Below are positions 1 to 6,931 of a DNA stretch of 7,285 bases, piece by piece. The stretch comes from Muribaculaceae bacterium (GTDB taxonomy: Bacteria > Bacteroidota > Bacteroidia > Bacteroidales > Muribaculaceae): NCBI GenBank assembly GCA_017962285.1, contig JAGCVR010000090.1, positions 1-7,285 on the forward strand. The letters run 5' to 3'. Below the pieces are notes generated by a model. That model was not told the DNA's origin and searched no databases. It saw only the letters and a list, made by a program, of their open reading frames with translations. Numbering within the stretch: position 1 is the first letter of the stretch; every line of letters starts with the position of its first letter. The position numbers and the translations under genes are program-made.

Positions 1-310
1 TTGCATCGGCATTGATGGAATAGTTCTCCCAGTTTTTACCCGCCACTATCAGTACAGAATCTGTAACCGATTGCCCGGAAAGGCTGGTTCCCGCCGCGCG
101 GAATGTTACCGGCAGTTTCAGTTTGTTTGCCTCTTTGAGAAGAAAGGCCACTTCCTGCTCGTCGGACGAGCGCACCACCACCTGTGGCGTCAAGCGATAG
201 AAACCGGCATCAGTACCCCATGTGAGACACCGCAGGTCGTCGGTATAGATTCTTTCTTTGGGAACAACCTTCGATATGGTTTCTACGTATTTCTTATAAT
301 CCTTTTTCAT
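1..310 (-). CDS. FAD-dependent D-lactate dehydrogenase, Dld-II-like (N-terminal part, cut by window edge)
   Basis: This is the N-terminal 103 codons of an FAD-binding oxidoreductase whose 3' part lies outside the window. Seen: a start-proximal stretch IYTDDLRCLTWGTDAGFYRL (residues 21-40) followed by TPQVVVRSSDEQEV and the FAD-pocket motif FRAAGTSLSGQ (70-80), then SVTDSVLIV. Known: the GTDAxFYRL plus RAAGTSLSGQ combination marks the FAD_binding_4 (GlcD/PCMH) fold and is especially like the long FAD plus Fe-S D-lactate dehydrogenases such as Shewanella Dld-II (about 930 aa), which pass electrons from D-lactate to the respiratory chain. Inferred: D-lactate as substrate; glycolate or another 2-hydroxyacid remains possible because the Fe-S half cannot be seen. 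The ATG at 310 follows the NamZ stop by 15 bp, so the two are probably co-transcribed. No signal peptide is present, as expected for a cytoplasmic-face enzyme. Confidence 0.8.
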   Translation of the reverse strand, partial: MKKDYKKYVETISKVVPKERIYTDDLRCLTWGTDAGFYRLTPQVVVRSSDEQEVAFLLKEANKLKLPVTFRAAGTSLSGQSVTDSVLIVAGKNWENYSINADA

Positions 311-325
311 TCCGAAAGCCTCGTT

Positions 326-1606
326 TTATGGAACTGGTATCAAATTCCAATCGCTGCCTTTATTATAGATATAATAGTGAGTGCTGATGAATTTGAAACT
401 ATCCGCATCTTTATTGAAATAATCCACTATGTCCTCTACACGGTAACGCTTGATGAATCGCTCGCGGATCTCTTTCGTGCCACACACCTTGTCGAACATT
501 GAATAACGTTTGGGGTTCTGTTCGAAAATCTGCACATCGGGATACATCTCATGAATCACCTGCAGGAAATAGAACTGGGTAAGGGTAAGGTTTGCCTTGT
601 CCACATCAGTTATGTAGGTCTGGACACCATGCACTTCCTGAAGCGACTTGTCCACAGCCACGGAAAGCGCGAAAAATGGCTTGATATTGATTGGACGGAA
701 TTTCAGTCCAGGAAGTTCCAGAGCATTCATCTTTGCGGCAAGAGCATCGGCGTCGATCCACGATGCGGCAAACAGTTGGAACGGCAGCGTGTAACCGATA
801 CCGGTATTGAATATATACAATTCGCCCAATATCCCCGACAATGGATAGAAGAAAGCCGACTCCGGAGTGGGAATCTGAGGCGACGGAAGTACCCATGGCA
901 TGCCGGTGTCGCGGAATTTCATGTCGCGTGTCCATCCTTCCATAGGTATAACCTTGAGATTGGCCTTGGCCTTTATCATATTTTCGTCATTGAGCAGGCG
1001 AGCCAATTCACCTGGTGTTAGTCCATAAAGATATGGTATGGGATACTTGCTGACAAATGAGAAATATCCATCCTCCACAATATTTCCCTCCACCTTGTTT
1101 CCTCCAAGCGGGTTGGGACGGTCGAGTACCATAAACTCTACTCCATTCTCGGCGCAGGCCTCCATACACACTCCCATAGTGGCATAGAACGTGTAGCTTC
1201 TGCATCCAATATCCTGAATGTCATACACCAGTACGTCTATTCCTTTCAGCATCTCGGGAGTAGGCTTGTGCGTTTTGCCAAACAGAGAATACATCTTGAT
1301 CCCTGTCGTCGGGTCAACGTCATCTTTCACGGCATCTCCGGCATGAGCATTTCCGCGCACACCGTGTTCCGGGCCGAACAGTGCCACAAGTTCCACTCCG
1401 GGAGCCTCGTTGAGGATATCAACCGTGGATTTCAAATTATTGTCAATACCGCTGGGATTGGTAACCAACCCGACACGTTTCCCCTGAAGTTCCTTGAATC
1501 CTCTGTCTCGAAGGACCTCAATTCCTGGTTTTACCACTGCGCTGGCAGCAATCGCCACCACCACCGCAACAACCGTAAATAAATATCGTTTCATAAGAAT
1601 CCTCAT
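326..1606 (-). CDS. namZ: Exo-beta-N-acetylmuramidase NamZ family (DUF1343, GH171), exported
   Basis: The protein is 426 aa, close to the usual family length. Seen: an N-terminal signal peptide (MKR then TVVAVVVAIAASA) without a lipobox cysteine, then the DUF1343 motifs in order: GLVTNPSG (46-53), LFGPEHGVRG (76-85), YDIQDIGCRSYTF (128-140), DRPNPLGG (162-169), PSPQIPTPES (241-250) and NTGIGYTLPF (267-276). Known: NamZ enzymes of Bacillus subtilis and Tannerella forsythia release MurNAc from the non-reducing end of peptidoglycan fragments. The Glu of GPEHG is the likely acid catalyst; I infer this from its conservation. Inferred location: periplasm, Sec-exported and soluble. Two starts are possible. 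The ATG at 1606 lies in a very A/T-rich leader. The ATG at 1594 (residue 5) has GAGG about 7 nt upstream and gives a standard MKR signal-peptide start, so 1594 may be the real one (422 aa). It lies 16 bp after ampG, consistent with import of its products. Confidence 0.93.
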   Translation of the reverse strand: MRILMKRYLFTVVAVVVAIAASAVVKPGIEVLRDRGFKELQGKRVGLVTNPSGIDNNLKSTVDILNEAPGVELVALFGPEHGVRGNAHAGDAVKDDVDPTTGIKMYSLFGKTHKPTPEMLKGIDVLVYDIQDIGCRSYTFYATMGVCMEACAENGVEFMVLDRPNPLGGNKVEGNIVEDGYFSFVSKYPIPYLYGLTPGELARLLNDENMIKAKANLKVIPMEGWTRDMKFRDTGMPWVLPSPQIPTPESAFFYPLSGILGELYIFNTGIGYTLPFQLFAASWIDADALAAKMNALELPGLKFRPINIKPFFALSVAVDKSLQEVHGVQTYITDVDKANLTLTQFYFLQVIHEMYPDVQIFEQNPKRYSMFDKVCGTKEIRERFIKRYRVEDIVDYFNKDADSFKFISTHYYIYNKGSDWNLIPVP

Positions 1607-1622
1607 TTATTATATTTATTAA

Positions 1623-2951
1623 TTATTTGCGTCCATAATTTGGGTCAATCTTGCGGTCCACAAAAAATGTCACGAGCAAAGTGGCAAAGCAACACGCCAT
1701 CACCATCCAGAAGAAGTTGACATACCCTATCGCCTCTTGGATATAGCCCGCCACAAAACCTGGCAGCATCATGCTCAGCGCCATGAAAGCCGTGCAAATT
1801 GCATAATGAGATGTCTTGAATTCGCCTTCTGAAAAATACATCATATAGAGCATATATGCCGTGAAACCAAATCCATAGCCAAACTGCTCAATGCACAATG
1901 CGATTGTGATGACAACCACATTCGAAGGCTGGGCAATGGCAAGATAGACGAATGTCAGGCAAGGTAACGTCATGAATGCCGCCATAAGCCACAGTGATTT
2001 CTTCAGGCCAACGCGCGATGAATATATGCCGCCTAAAATACCTCCAAGCAACAATGCTATTACGCCGAACACGCCATACACGGTACCCACCAATTCTGTA
2101 GGAAGACCCAGACCGCCTTCCTCAACCGAATGTACTAAAAATGGCTGACATAATTTAATCAGGAATCCCTCGGGCAACCGATAGAGCAGCATGAACGCAA
2201 TGGCAAGCAAGACACCTGGCTTCTTAACAAAGGTCATAAAAGAGTTCGCCAATTCACGCAGATTATCGGTCGCGGAACTCATCGCACCCTCTACACGCGG
2301 TTTGTCTTCGGCTGAATGAGGAAGAGCAAAAATGTGATACATGGTTATCAAGAAGAAGATTACAGCCGACACTCCCAGCGTTATCTGCCAAGACATGGGG
2401 ATATCACCGGTTTTGCTCTCAATCTTTCCGGCAATGAAAACCAATACACCCTGACCAAATACTGATGCTACACGATAAAACACACTGCGAATGCCTATGA
2501 AGGCAGCCTGACTGCTCGGGCTGTGAGCCAGCATATAGTACCCGTCGGCGGCAATGTCGTGCGTTGCGCTTGCAAATGCGGCAATTATGAAAAGTACAAG
2601 AGTCAATGTAAACATGCTGATCGGAGTGCTTCCTCCGCCAATGACATCAGCCGACGGATGGGGCAACGTCAAAGTAAGCAACACCATCATTGCCGTGAGC
2701 AACATCTGCATCGCCACTATCCACCAACGCTTTGTCTTCACGACATCCACTATGGGACTCCATATCCCTTTCAGAAACCACGGGAAATAAAGCAATGTGG
2801 TGAAAAATGCCATGTCGCCGTTAGGAACGCCCATTTTTGTAAACATCATCACCGAAATGTTGTTGACCACGAAATAGGGAACTCCCTCCGCAAAATACAG
2901 AGTAGGAACCCAGACCCATGGTGAAACGTTCTTTAGAATTTTTTCGTTCAT
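1623..2951 (-). CDS. ampG: AmpG-type MFS muropeptide/amino-sugar permease
   Basis: This is a 442-aa polytopic inner-membrane protein with about twelve hydrophobic segments, a central hydrophilic loop around 210-245, and a short charged C-terminus. Seen: YFAEGVPYFVVN (19-30) in the first helix, FPWFLKGIWSPIVDVVKTKR (56-75) corresponding to the AmpG loop that ends in WSP-x-x-D before the basic turn, SATHDIAADGY (128-138) matching the AmpG SA-x-x-DI-x-x-D-x signature, and a C-terminal EQFGYGFGF...YFSEGEFKTSHYAICTA region (355-388). Known: AmpG proteins import peptidoglycan turnover products, classically GlcNAc-anhydroMurNAc and its peptides, by proton symport. Family-level assignment is firm. 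The exact cargo (anhydro-disaccharide, MurNAc or MurNAc-peptide) is inferred from its place just upstream of the NamZ gene, with a 16-bp gap. The ATG at 2951 has no Shine-Dalgarno match. The 76-bp gap before it is the longest in the cluster. Confidence 0.9.
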   Translation of the reverse strand: MNEKILKNVSPWVWVPTLYFAEGVPYFVVNNISVMMFTKMGVPNGDMAFFTTLLYFPWFLKGIWSPIVDVVKTKRWWIVAMQMLLTAMMVLLTLTLPHPSADVIGGGSTPISMFTLTLVLFIIAAFASATHDIAADGYYMLAHSPSSQAAFIGIRSVFYRVASVFGQGVLVFIAGKIESKTGDIPMSWQITLGVSAVIFFLITMYHIFALPHSAEDKPRVEGAMSSATDNLRELANSFMTFVKKPGVLLAIAFMLLYRLPEGFLIKLCQPFLVHSVEEGGLGLPTELVGTVYGVFGVIALLLGGILGGIYSSRVGLKKSLWLMAAFMTLPCLTFVYLAIAQPSNVVVITIALCIEQFGYGFGFTAYMLYMMYFSEGEFKTSHYAICTAFMALSMMLPGFVAGYIQEAIGYVNFFWMVMACCFATLLVTFFVDRKIDPNYGRK

Positions 2952-3027
2952 TGCAGTCTTTTGATTAATTGTTTGTGCCTCATTTTTTATTTTGGGAACC
3001 GCATCATAACAACTCCCGGTTTAATGA
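2952..3027. other. 76-bp intergenic spacer, the longest in the cluster, with a weak hairpin
   Basis: The spacer lies between the SpoIID-like stop and the AmpG start. On the minus strand positions 3017-2994 can fold with GGGA pairing UCCC (four Watson-Crick pairs), extended inward by G-U wobbles and one G-C around the loop UUAUGA. An A-rich run follows instead of a U-tract, so it is not a standard intrinsic terminator. I found no clear Bacteroidota promoter (TTTG near -33 with TAnnTTTG near -7). It could hold a weak internal promoter, an attenuating structure or an mRNA processing site for ampG-namZ, or nothing. Confidence 0.25.
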
Positions 3028-4386
3028 TTAATATTCCTTTTCAATTTTTGCTCCAACAAAGTAGTGAAACAATATCTCCTTGTAACCATAGCCTTTTGCG
3101 CCCATCACGGCAGCACCTATCTGGCACAGCCCTACACCATGCCCCCATCCTGCCCCTCGGAGAACAAATCTTGTCGGGTAACCATCGGAGTCCTTCTCTC
3201 CGGTTTCCACCACAAAAGCCGAACTGTAAAGTGCGCTTTCGCTGAGTGCATAGCGGATGGCGAGTTCCTTTCCAATGACACGGGTAAGTTTCTCGCCCAC
3301 GATTTTCATCTTGTAAAGACGCCCTGAAGTTCCGCGTGCCACAGGCTGAAGGTCCTTGATTCTGCCATAGTCCACGCCCGTGCGCCGACGTATAAGGTCG
3401 CTCAACTGCGCCTGGCTGTATTCCACCTTCCAGCGATAGAAATCAGTGGTTTCCTGGTCATAATCGTTCAGAACTTGCGAAAGAATCGCCTTGTCGGAAG
3501 TATTACAGAATGCTTTGGGCTTCGACATTATCCACTCCTCTGCAGCGGCTTCTTTGGTGAGGTCGGGGAATTCGGTCTCATTCTCTCCGTCCCGCCGTGC
3601 TTCCAGATAAGTGTAATGGTGATCTTCCCAGCAATTCTCGAATTGCTCCAGAACGCCACCGCAAGATTTCGAGAACCGTGCGTCGCACAACTCACCATGG
3701 CTCATAAGTACCTGCCCCCATGTGGCTTCTATGGCATTCTTCACCGCCTCGGTCGAAGCGCGGGTTATCCCCTGGTACCGCTGGCAATGGTCATCGGCAC
3801 ACACGTCGAAATTCACATGGTCATCGTGATCCCACCACTTGATAAGCTCGTTATCATCAGCGCCATCCGCAACGCGCAGCGTGGGCGACAGATAGTCGGC
3901 ACTGTCGCGTTTTGCGGCTTGCTCGGCATTATGCGCCTGAATCTGAGCCAGCAGCCAGCTTCGGGAAATCACTGCATGCGCCTTCAGCAACTCGAGCGAT
4001 GCAGTAGCACTCATTTCACTCGAAATCACGCTCAGCAGGTAGTCTTCAATGGGCAACACATTAATTGTGGTGATTCTTTCATCTTCCACAATAAGGTGCA
4101 AAGCACCCTTAAAGGTCTGATTCTCCTGTCTGCGCCAGTGGAAGCTCACCCCTATTGTCACATCACAAAGCGTGAACGAACCATGTTCCTCATCCACCGG
4201 GACAAACAACAAGTCGTCATGCAGCGAGCCGTTCCACATGATTTTCCCATTGGAACACTCAGCTTCCTCCTCTCCTTCAACGATGGTGTCTCCTATCTTG
4301 AATTCCCCGTTAAAGATAAACTTCACCTTAGGCTCATTCATCACTCCCACCCTGACCATGGGAACATTACTCGTGTTTATTTCCAT
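3028..4386 (-). CDS. SpoIID/LytB domain-containing protein without signal peptide
   Basis: The 452-aa protein has an N-terminal beta-rich region (about 8-100) with VRVGVMNEPKVKFIFNG, then the SpoIID core. Seen: VLPIEDYLLSVISSEM (110-125), whose E124 aligns with the catalytic Glu of Bacillus and Clostridioides SpoIID; LLKAHAVISRSWLL (133-146); DVCADDHCQRYQG (194-206); ARFSKSCGG (236-244); and the closing GAGWGHGVGLCQIGA (411-425). Known: SpoIID cuts peptide-free glycan strands as a lytic transglycosylase during engulfment; LytB is an amidase enhancer. Bacteroidota do not sporulate, so the role must differ. No signal peptide or membrane helix is visible. The reading frame upstream of the ATG at 4386 has no further ATG before an in-frame stop at 4431-4429, so a missed export signal is unlikely. 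There are nine cysteines, which fits a reducing cytoplasm. The start lies 10 bp after the DUF4922 stop. Domain call is firm; activity is inferred. Confidence 0.88.
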   Translation of the reverse strand: MEINTSNVPMVRVGVMNEPKVKFIFNGEFKIGDTIVEGEEEAECSNGKIMWNGSLHDDLLFVPVDEEHGSFTLCDVTIGVSFHWRRQENQTFKGALHLIVEDERITTINVLPIEDYLLSVISSEMSATASLELLKAHAVISRSWLLAQIQAHNAEQAAKRDSADYLSPTLRVADGADDNELIKWWDHDDHVNFDVCADDHCQRYQGITRASTEAVKNAIEATWGQVLMSHGELCDARFSKSCGGVLEQFENCWEDHHYTYLEARRDGENETEFPDLTKEAAAEEWIMSKPKAFCNTSDKAILSQVLNDYDQETTDFYRWKVEYSQAQLSDLIRRRTGVDYGRIKDLQPVARGTSGRLYKMKIVGEKLTRVIGKELAIRYALSESALYSSAFVVETGEKDSDGYPTRFVLRGAGWGHGVGLCQIGAAVMGAKGYGYKEILFHYFVGAKIEKEY

Positions 4387-4396
4387 AAGCTTATTA

Positions 4397-5383
4397 TTAA
4401 TATGCCAGTGTTTTCTGTTTCTCGTTCTCTATTTCTTGCAACGATTGTTGCGCATCGTCATCGCTGCGGGTCACTTCACAGAAGATCTTCATCACATCAT
4501 CCACAGTAATACGCTCGAAGTCCTCCTTGCGCGCAAGTGTAATCAAGCCTCCAAGATCCACAGATGCCGGACTCACGAGAAATTGGTTCTCACCTTCGCC
4601 ATAGCACTGCGGACGATGCCTGAAACGCGGGAACACTATAAGATTGTACGCATTGTCACCACTACCCGCCCAGCAAAGAATGTTCTGTCCTGGTTCACCT
4701 TCGCCTGACGCCGGCAACTGCGACTGCAGTTTTTCAAACCACTCTGAGGCATCTTCCCAGTGTCTGCATGAAAAATAATACATCACTCTTCCTAGCGTGA
4801 AAAGACGGAAACCAGTGAACACTTTTTCCCTGCAGACATCAATATGATTTGACTTGATATCGCTGTCCGACGGCAGGTTTTGAATCTGTGAACAAAGTGG
4901 CATCTCGCAGCAAGGAGCCGCCTGAAAATGGAAATGATGTGGAGCCGAAGCACCGCTATGCGGGCCATTGTAAAACACCACATATCCGGGAAGCGACTTT
5001 GCAAGTGACATCATATCGGCGATGCGCCCGCTAATCCTCTGCGGTTCATGCCTGAGCGATGCTATGGTGAAGTGGCGGGAAAAGATGGGATATGGATTCA
5101 CCTGCACCTTATACCCCTCCCACTTCACCATCTCCTGCTCCTTCGGTTGATTCTCGACACACAGGAAGCATTTATCCTGCGTTAGCGTTTCTGGCAGAAG
5201 GGTGGCGGCACTCGAACGATAACGGTGAGGATTGAACTGAACAAGAACCGTGGCGCTGCCTGGTTCGTACCCTGTAAGGAGGCGCCAACGCGCCTGCTTG
5301 AGAGAATCATAGCGGTCTCTCAAAGCCGGCCACGAAGCCAGCTGGCGGTTGAACAAGTTCTTTAACTCAGCGTTAAGATTCAT
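4397..5383 (-). CDS. DUF4922 protein, HIT/GalT-like nucleotidyltransferase or phosphorylase
   Basis: The 328-aa protein is of unproven function. Seen: a CxxC pair at C72/C75 (KCFLC) in a GalT-like context, VNPYPIFSRHFTIAS (95-109), which resembles the NxFP...H-hydrophobic stretch of HIT-fold enzymes, and FYNGPHSGASAPHHFHFQAA (137-156). The latter contains an HxHxQ core (H150-F-H152-F-Q154), so H152 would be the nucleophile that carries the NMP group, as H166 does in E. coli GalT. Known: NSGAS-PHxHxQ occurs in Ap4A phosphorylases and HLHFQ in the plant GDP-L-galactose phosphorylase VTC2. Inferred: it makes or breaks a nucleotide-sugar or dinucleotide bond in the cytoplasm. The substrate cannot be read from sequence. 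Ten cysteines and no signal peptide support a cytosolic location. It starts 41 bp after the glycosyltransferase stop and ends in three consecutive in-frame TAA codons. Confidence 0.85.
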   Translation of the reverse strand: MNLNAELKNLFNRQLASWPALRDRYDSLKQARWRLLTGYEPGSATVLVQFNPHRYRSSAATLLPETLTQDKCFLCVENQPKEQEMVKWEGYKVQVNPYPIFSRHFTIASLRHEPQRISGRIADMMSLAKSLPGYVVFYNGPHSGASAPHHFHFQAAPCCEMPLCSQIQNLPSDSDIKSNHIDVCREKVFTGFRLFTLGRVMYYFSCRHWEDASEWFEKLQSQLPASGEGEPGQNILCWAGSGDNAYNLIVFPRFRHRPQCYGEGENQFLVSPASVDLGGLITLARKEDFERITVDDVMKIFCEVTRSDDDAQQSLQEIENEKQKTLAY

Positions 5384-5424
5384 CGGTCAGTCAATCTCAT
5401 ATGATTCTATGCACCGTTAAGTGC

Positions 5425-6900
5425 CTATTTTTTGTTCATTGCTATGCGAGCCTGCAATTCCCAGGTGCGGATGCGATCTTTATAGAGATTGTTACGGTTC
5501 ATCTTCTCCACATCCAGGCTGGCATCGCTGTTATCGTCCCAACGGCGGCACATATACACGGGCTCATATACACGTCCTATCTGATAGATTCGGGATATGT
5601 TCAGACCCAATGCATAATCCTCGCCATAGCTTACGTTTGGAATCTTCACATCACGCAGCACCGGTGTGTAGAACGCGCGGGGGGCACCAAGTCCGTTGAT
5701 GCGCAATGCGTTGTTGCGGACGTTCTCGGGAGTCCATTCCTTATGGTCGATCACGCCGGGAGGAATCGGGTTGCAGTTGATGTCGGTCATGAGGTACGTC
5801 CCCACCACCATTGCCACATTCTGCTCATAGAACGCGCGAACCATTGTGGTGAGAGTGTTCTCGTCCTTATACATGTCGTCGCTGTCGAGCTGAACGATGA
5901 ACTTGCCTGCTTTCTCATGATGTGCGGCAAGATTCCAGTATCCTCCGATGCCCATGTCGTAATAATCGGCAATAATATGTATCAGGCGCGGGTCATCCTT
6001 AAATTCTTCGATAGCCTCACGGGTTCCGTCGGTGGAGAAATTATCCACCACCATAAGGTTGAACTTGAAGTCGGTTTTCTGGTTAAGCACGCTCTTGATT
6101 GCATCGCGGATGGTGCGGATACGGTTTCTCACCGGAATCATCACAGTGGCTTCCACCTCAAAGTCGCCACGGTTGAACTCTATATGCTTGAAGTTGGGTT
6201 TGCCGTCCTTCTCTGGAGCGAGATAACCGCCAATCTCTTTCAGGTGCTCTGTAACAGCCTGTTCCATCTCAATCTGACGACCACGGTTCTTGGGATCAAC
6301 ATAGTCGAAAATCTTCTCCCCGCTCTTGCGTGTGTCAAGTTCCACGTCGCTGTAGAGGAATTCGTTGATATGTGTAATAGGCGCAAACTGCGACAGTTTG
6401 AGTCTGAAGTCGTACATTCCTGCCCATTCATAATCGGCTTTCATCTTTGCGGCAGCCTTCTTGAAGCAATCGGCACAGAACACCAGCACCGAACCGAAAT
6501 CGAAATCGTCGCGCAGACTGCCCATCTGATAATCGATTACTGGAGCCTTGTCGGCACCTTTTTCCGTTACGTTGTAGTGATCGGCATAAACCATTCCCGC
6601 ACCACTGTCGTTGAGAATAGTCACGAATCGCTCAATGGCGAATGGAGCGAACTTAAGGGTGTCGTACTTTGTGTAAAGCATCACCATCCCCTCACCGGCT
6701 TTCTCGGCAATAGCCTTGATTGTGGCGGAAGAGTTCAGGTTTTTCACACGGAGTATTTCGCAACCCTCTATCGACTCGGTTACTTCAGAATTTGCCAAGA
6801 GGAAGATATTGCCGACCAATTCATTTTTCTTTAAGCCTTCAACTGTGGCAATAGCCTGATTCCTCTCTGCGAATGGAATGAAACAGTTAATTGTTCCCAT
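5425..6900 (-). CDS. Glycosyltransferase family 2 protein with two GT-A-like halves
   Basis: The 491-aa protein has no signal peptide or membrane helix. The C-terminal half (about 251-491) is a full GT-A domain: VMIPVRNR (253-260), [10 protein letters not shown] (284-293), the metal-binding QLDSDDMY (337-344), GEDYALGL (426-433) with the ED acid pair typical of the GT2 catalytic base, and RRW at 452-454. The N-terminal half (about 1-220) looks like a second, degenerate GT-A fold: [17 protein letters not shown] at the start, LYTKYD (75-80) where DxD would be expected, YADHYN (105-110) and [11 protein letters not shown] (160-170) at the acid-motif position. Known: GT2 enzymes transfer a sugar from an NDP-sugar with inversion. 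Inferred: only the C-terminal half is catalytic; the N-terminal half may bind acceptor or donor. The acceptor is unknown. The ATG at 6900 sits in an A/T-rich leader, 31 bp after the upstream stop. Confidence 0.87.
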   Translation of the reverse strand: MGTINCFIPFAERNQAIATVEGLKKNELVGNIFLLANSEVTESIEGCEILRVKNLNSSATIKAIAEKAGEGMVMLYTKYDTLKFAPFAIERFVTILNDSGAGMVYADHYNVTEKGADKAPVIDYQMGSLRDDFDFGSVLVFCADCFKKAAAKMKADYEWAGMYDFRLKLSQFAPITHINEFLYSDVELDTRKSGEKIFDYVDPKNRGRQIEMEQAVTEHLKEIGGYLAPEKDGKPNFKHIEFNRGDFEVEATVMIPVRNRIRTIRDAIKSVLNQKTDFKFNLMVVDNFSTDGTREAIEEFKDDPRLIHIIADYYDMGIGGYWNLAAHHEKAGKFIVQLDSDDMYKDENTLTTMVRAFYEQNVAMVVGTYLMTDINCNPIPPGVIDHKEWTPENVRNNALRINGLGAPRAFYTPVLRDVKIPNVSYGEDYALGLNISRIYQIGRVYEPVYMCRRWDDNSDASLDVEKMNRNNLYKDRIRTWELQARIAMNKK

Positions 6901-6931
6901 AATTCAATTTTTATAAATTTATTGTAAGTGA

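Noticed and set aside
2994..3017. Hairpin in the 76-bp spacer as a rho-independent terminator
   Set aside because: The stem has only four Watson-Crick pairs at its base plus wobbles, and on the minus strand it is followed by an A-rich run, not a U-tract.
2952..3027. Internal Bacteroidota promoter for ampG-namZ
   Set aside because: No TAnnTTTG -7 element with a TTTG -33 element at proper spacing could be found; only loose A/T-rich matches.
3475..4509. Plus-strand open frame of 344 codons opposite the SpoIID-like and DUF4922 genes
   Set aside because: It runs antisense across two recognised genes and their junction, and shows no family motif.
5408..5424. Small inverted repeat GCAC/GTGC downstream of the glycosyltransferase
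   Set aside because: A four-base stem without a U-tract is expected by chance and is too weak to call a terminator or operator.
5401..6834. Long plus-strand open frame of 477 codons opposite the glycosyltransferase
   Set aside because: It is fully antisense to a gene with a complete GT2 motif set, and its translation is rich in His, Val and Ile with no recognisable domain, as expected of a codon-bias shadow.
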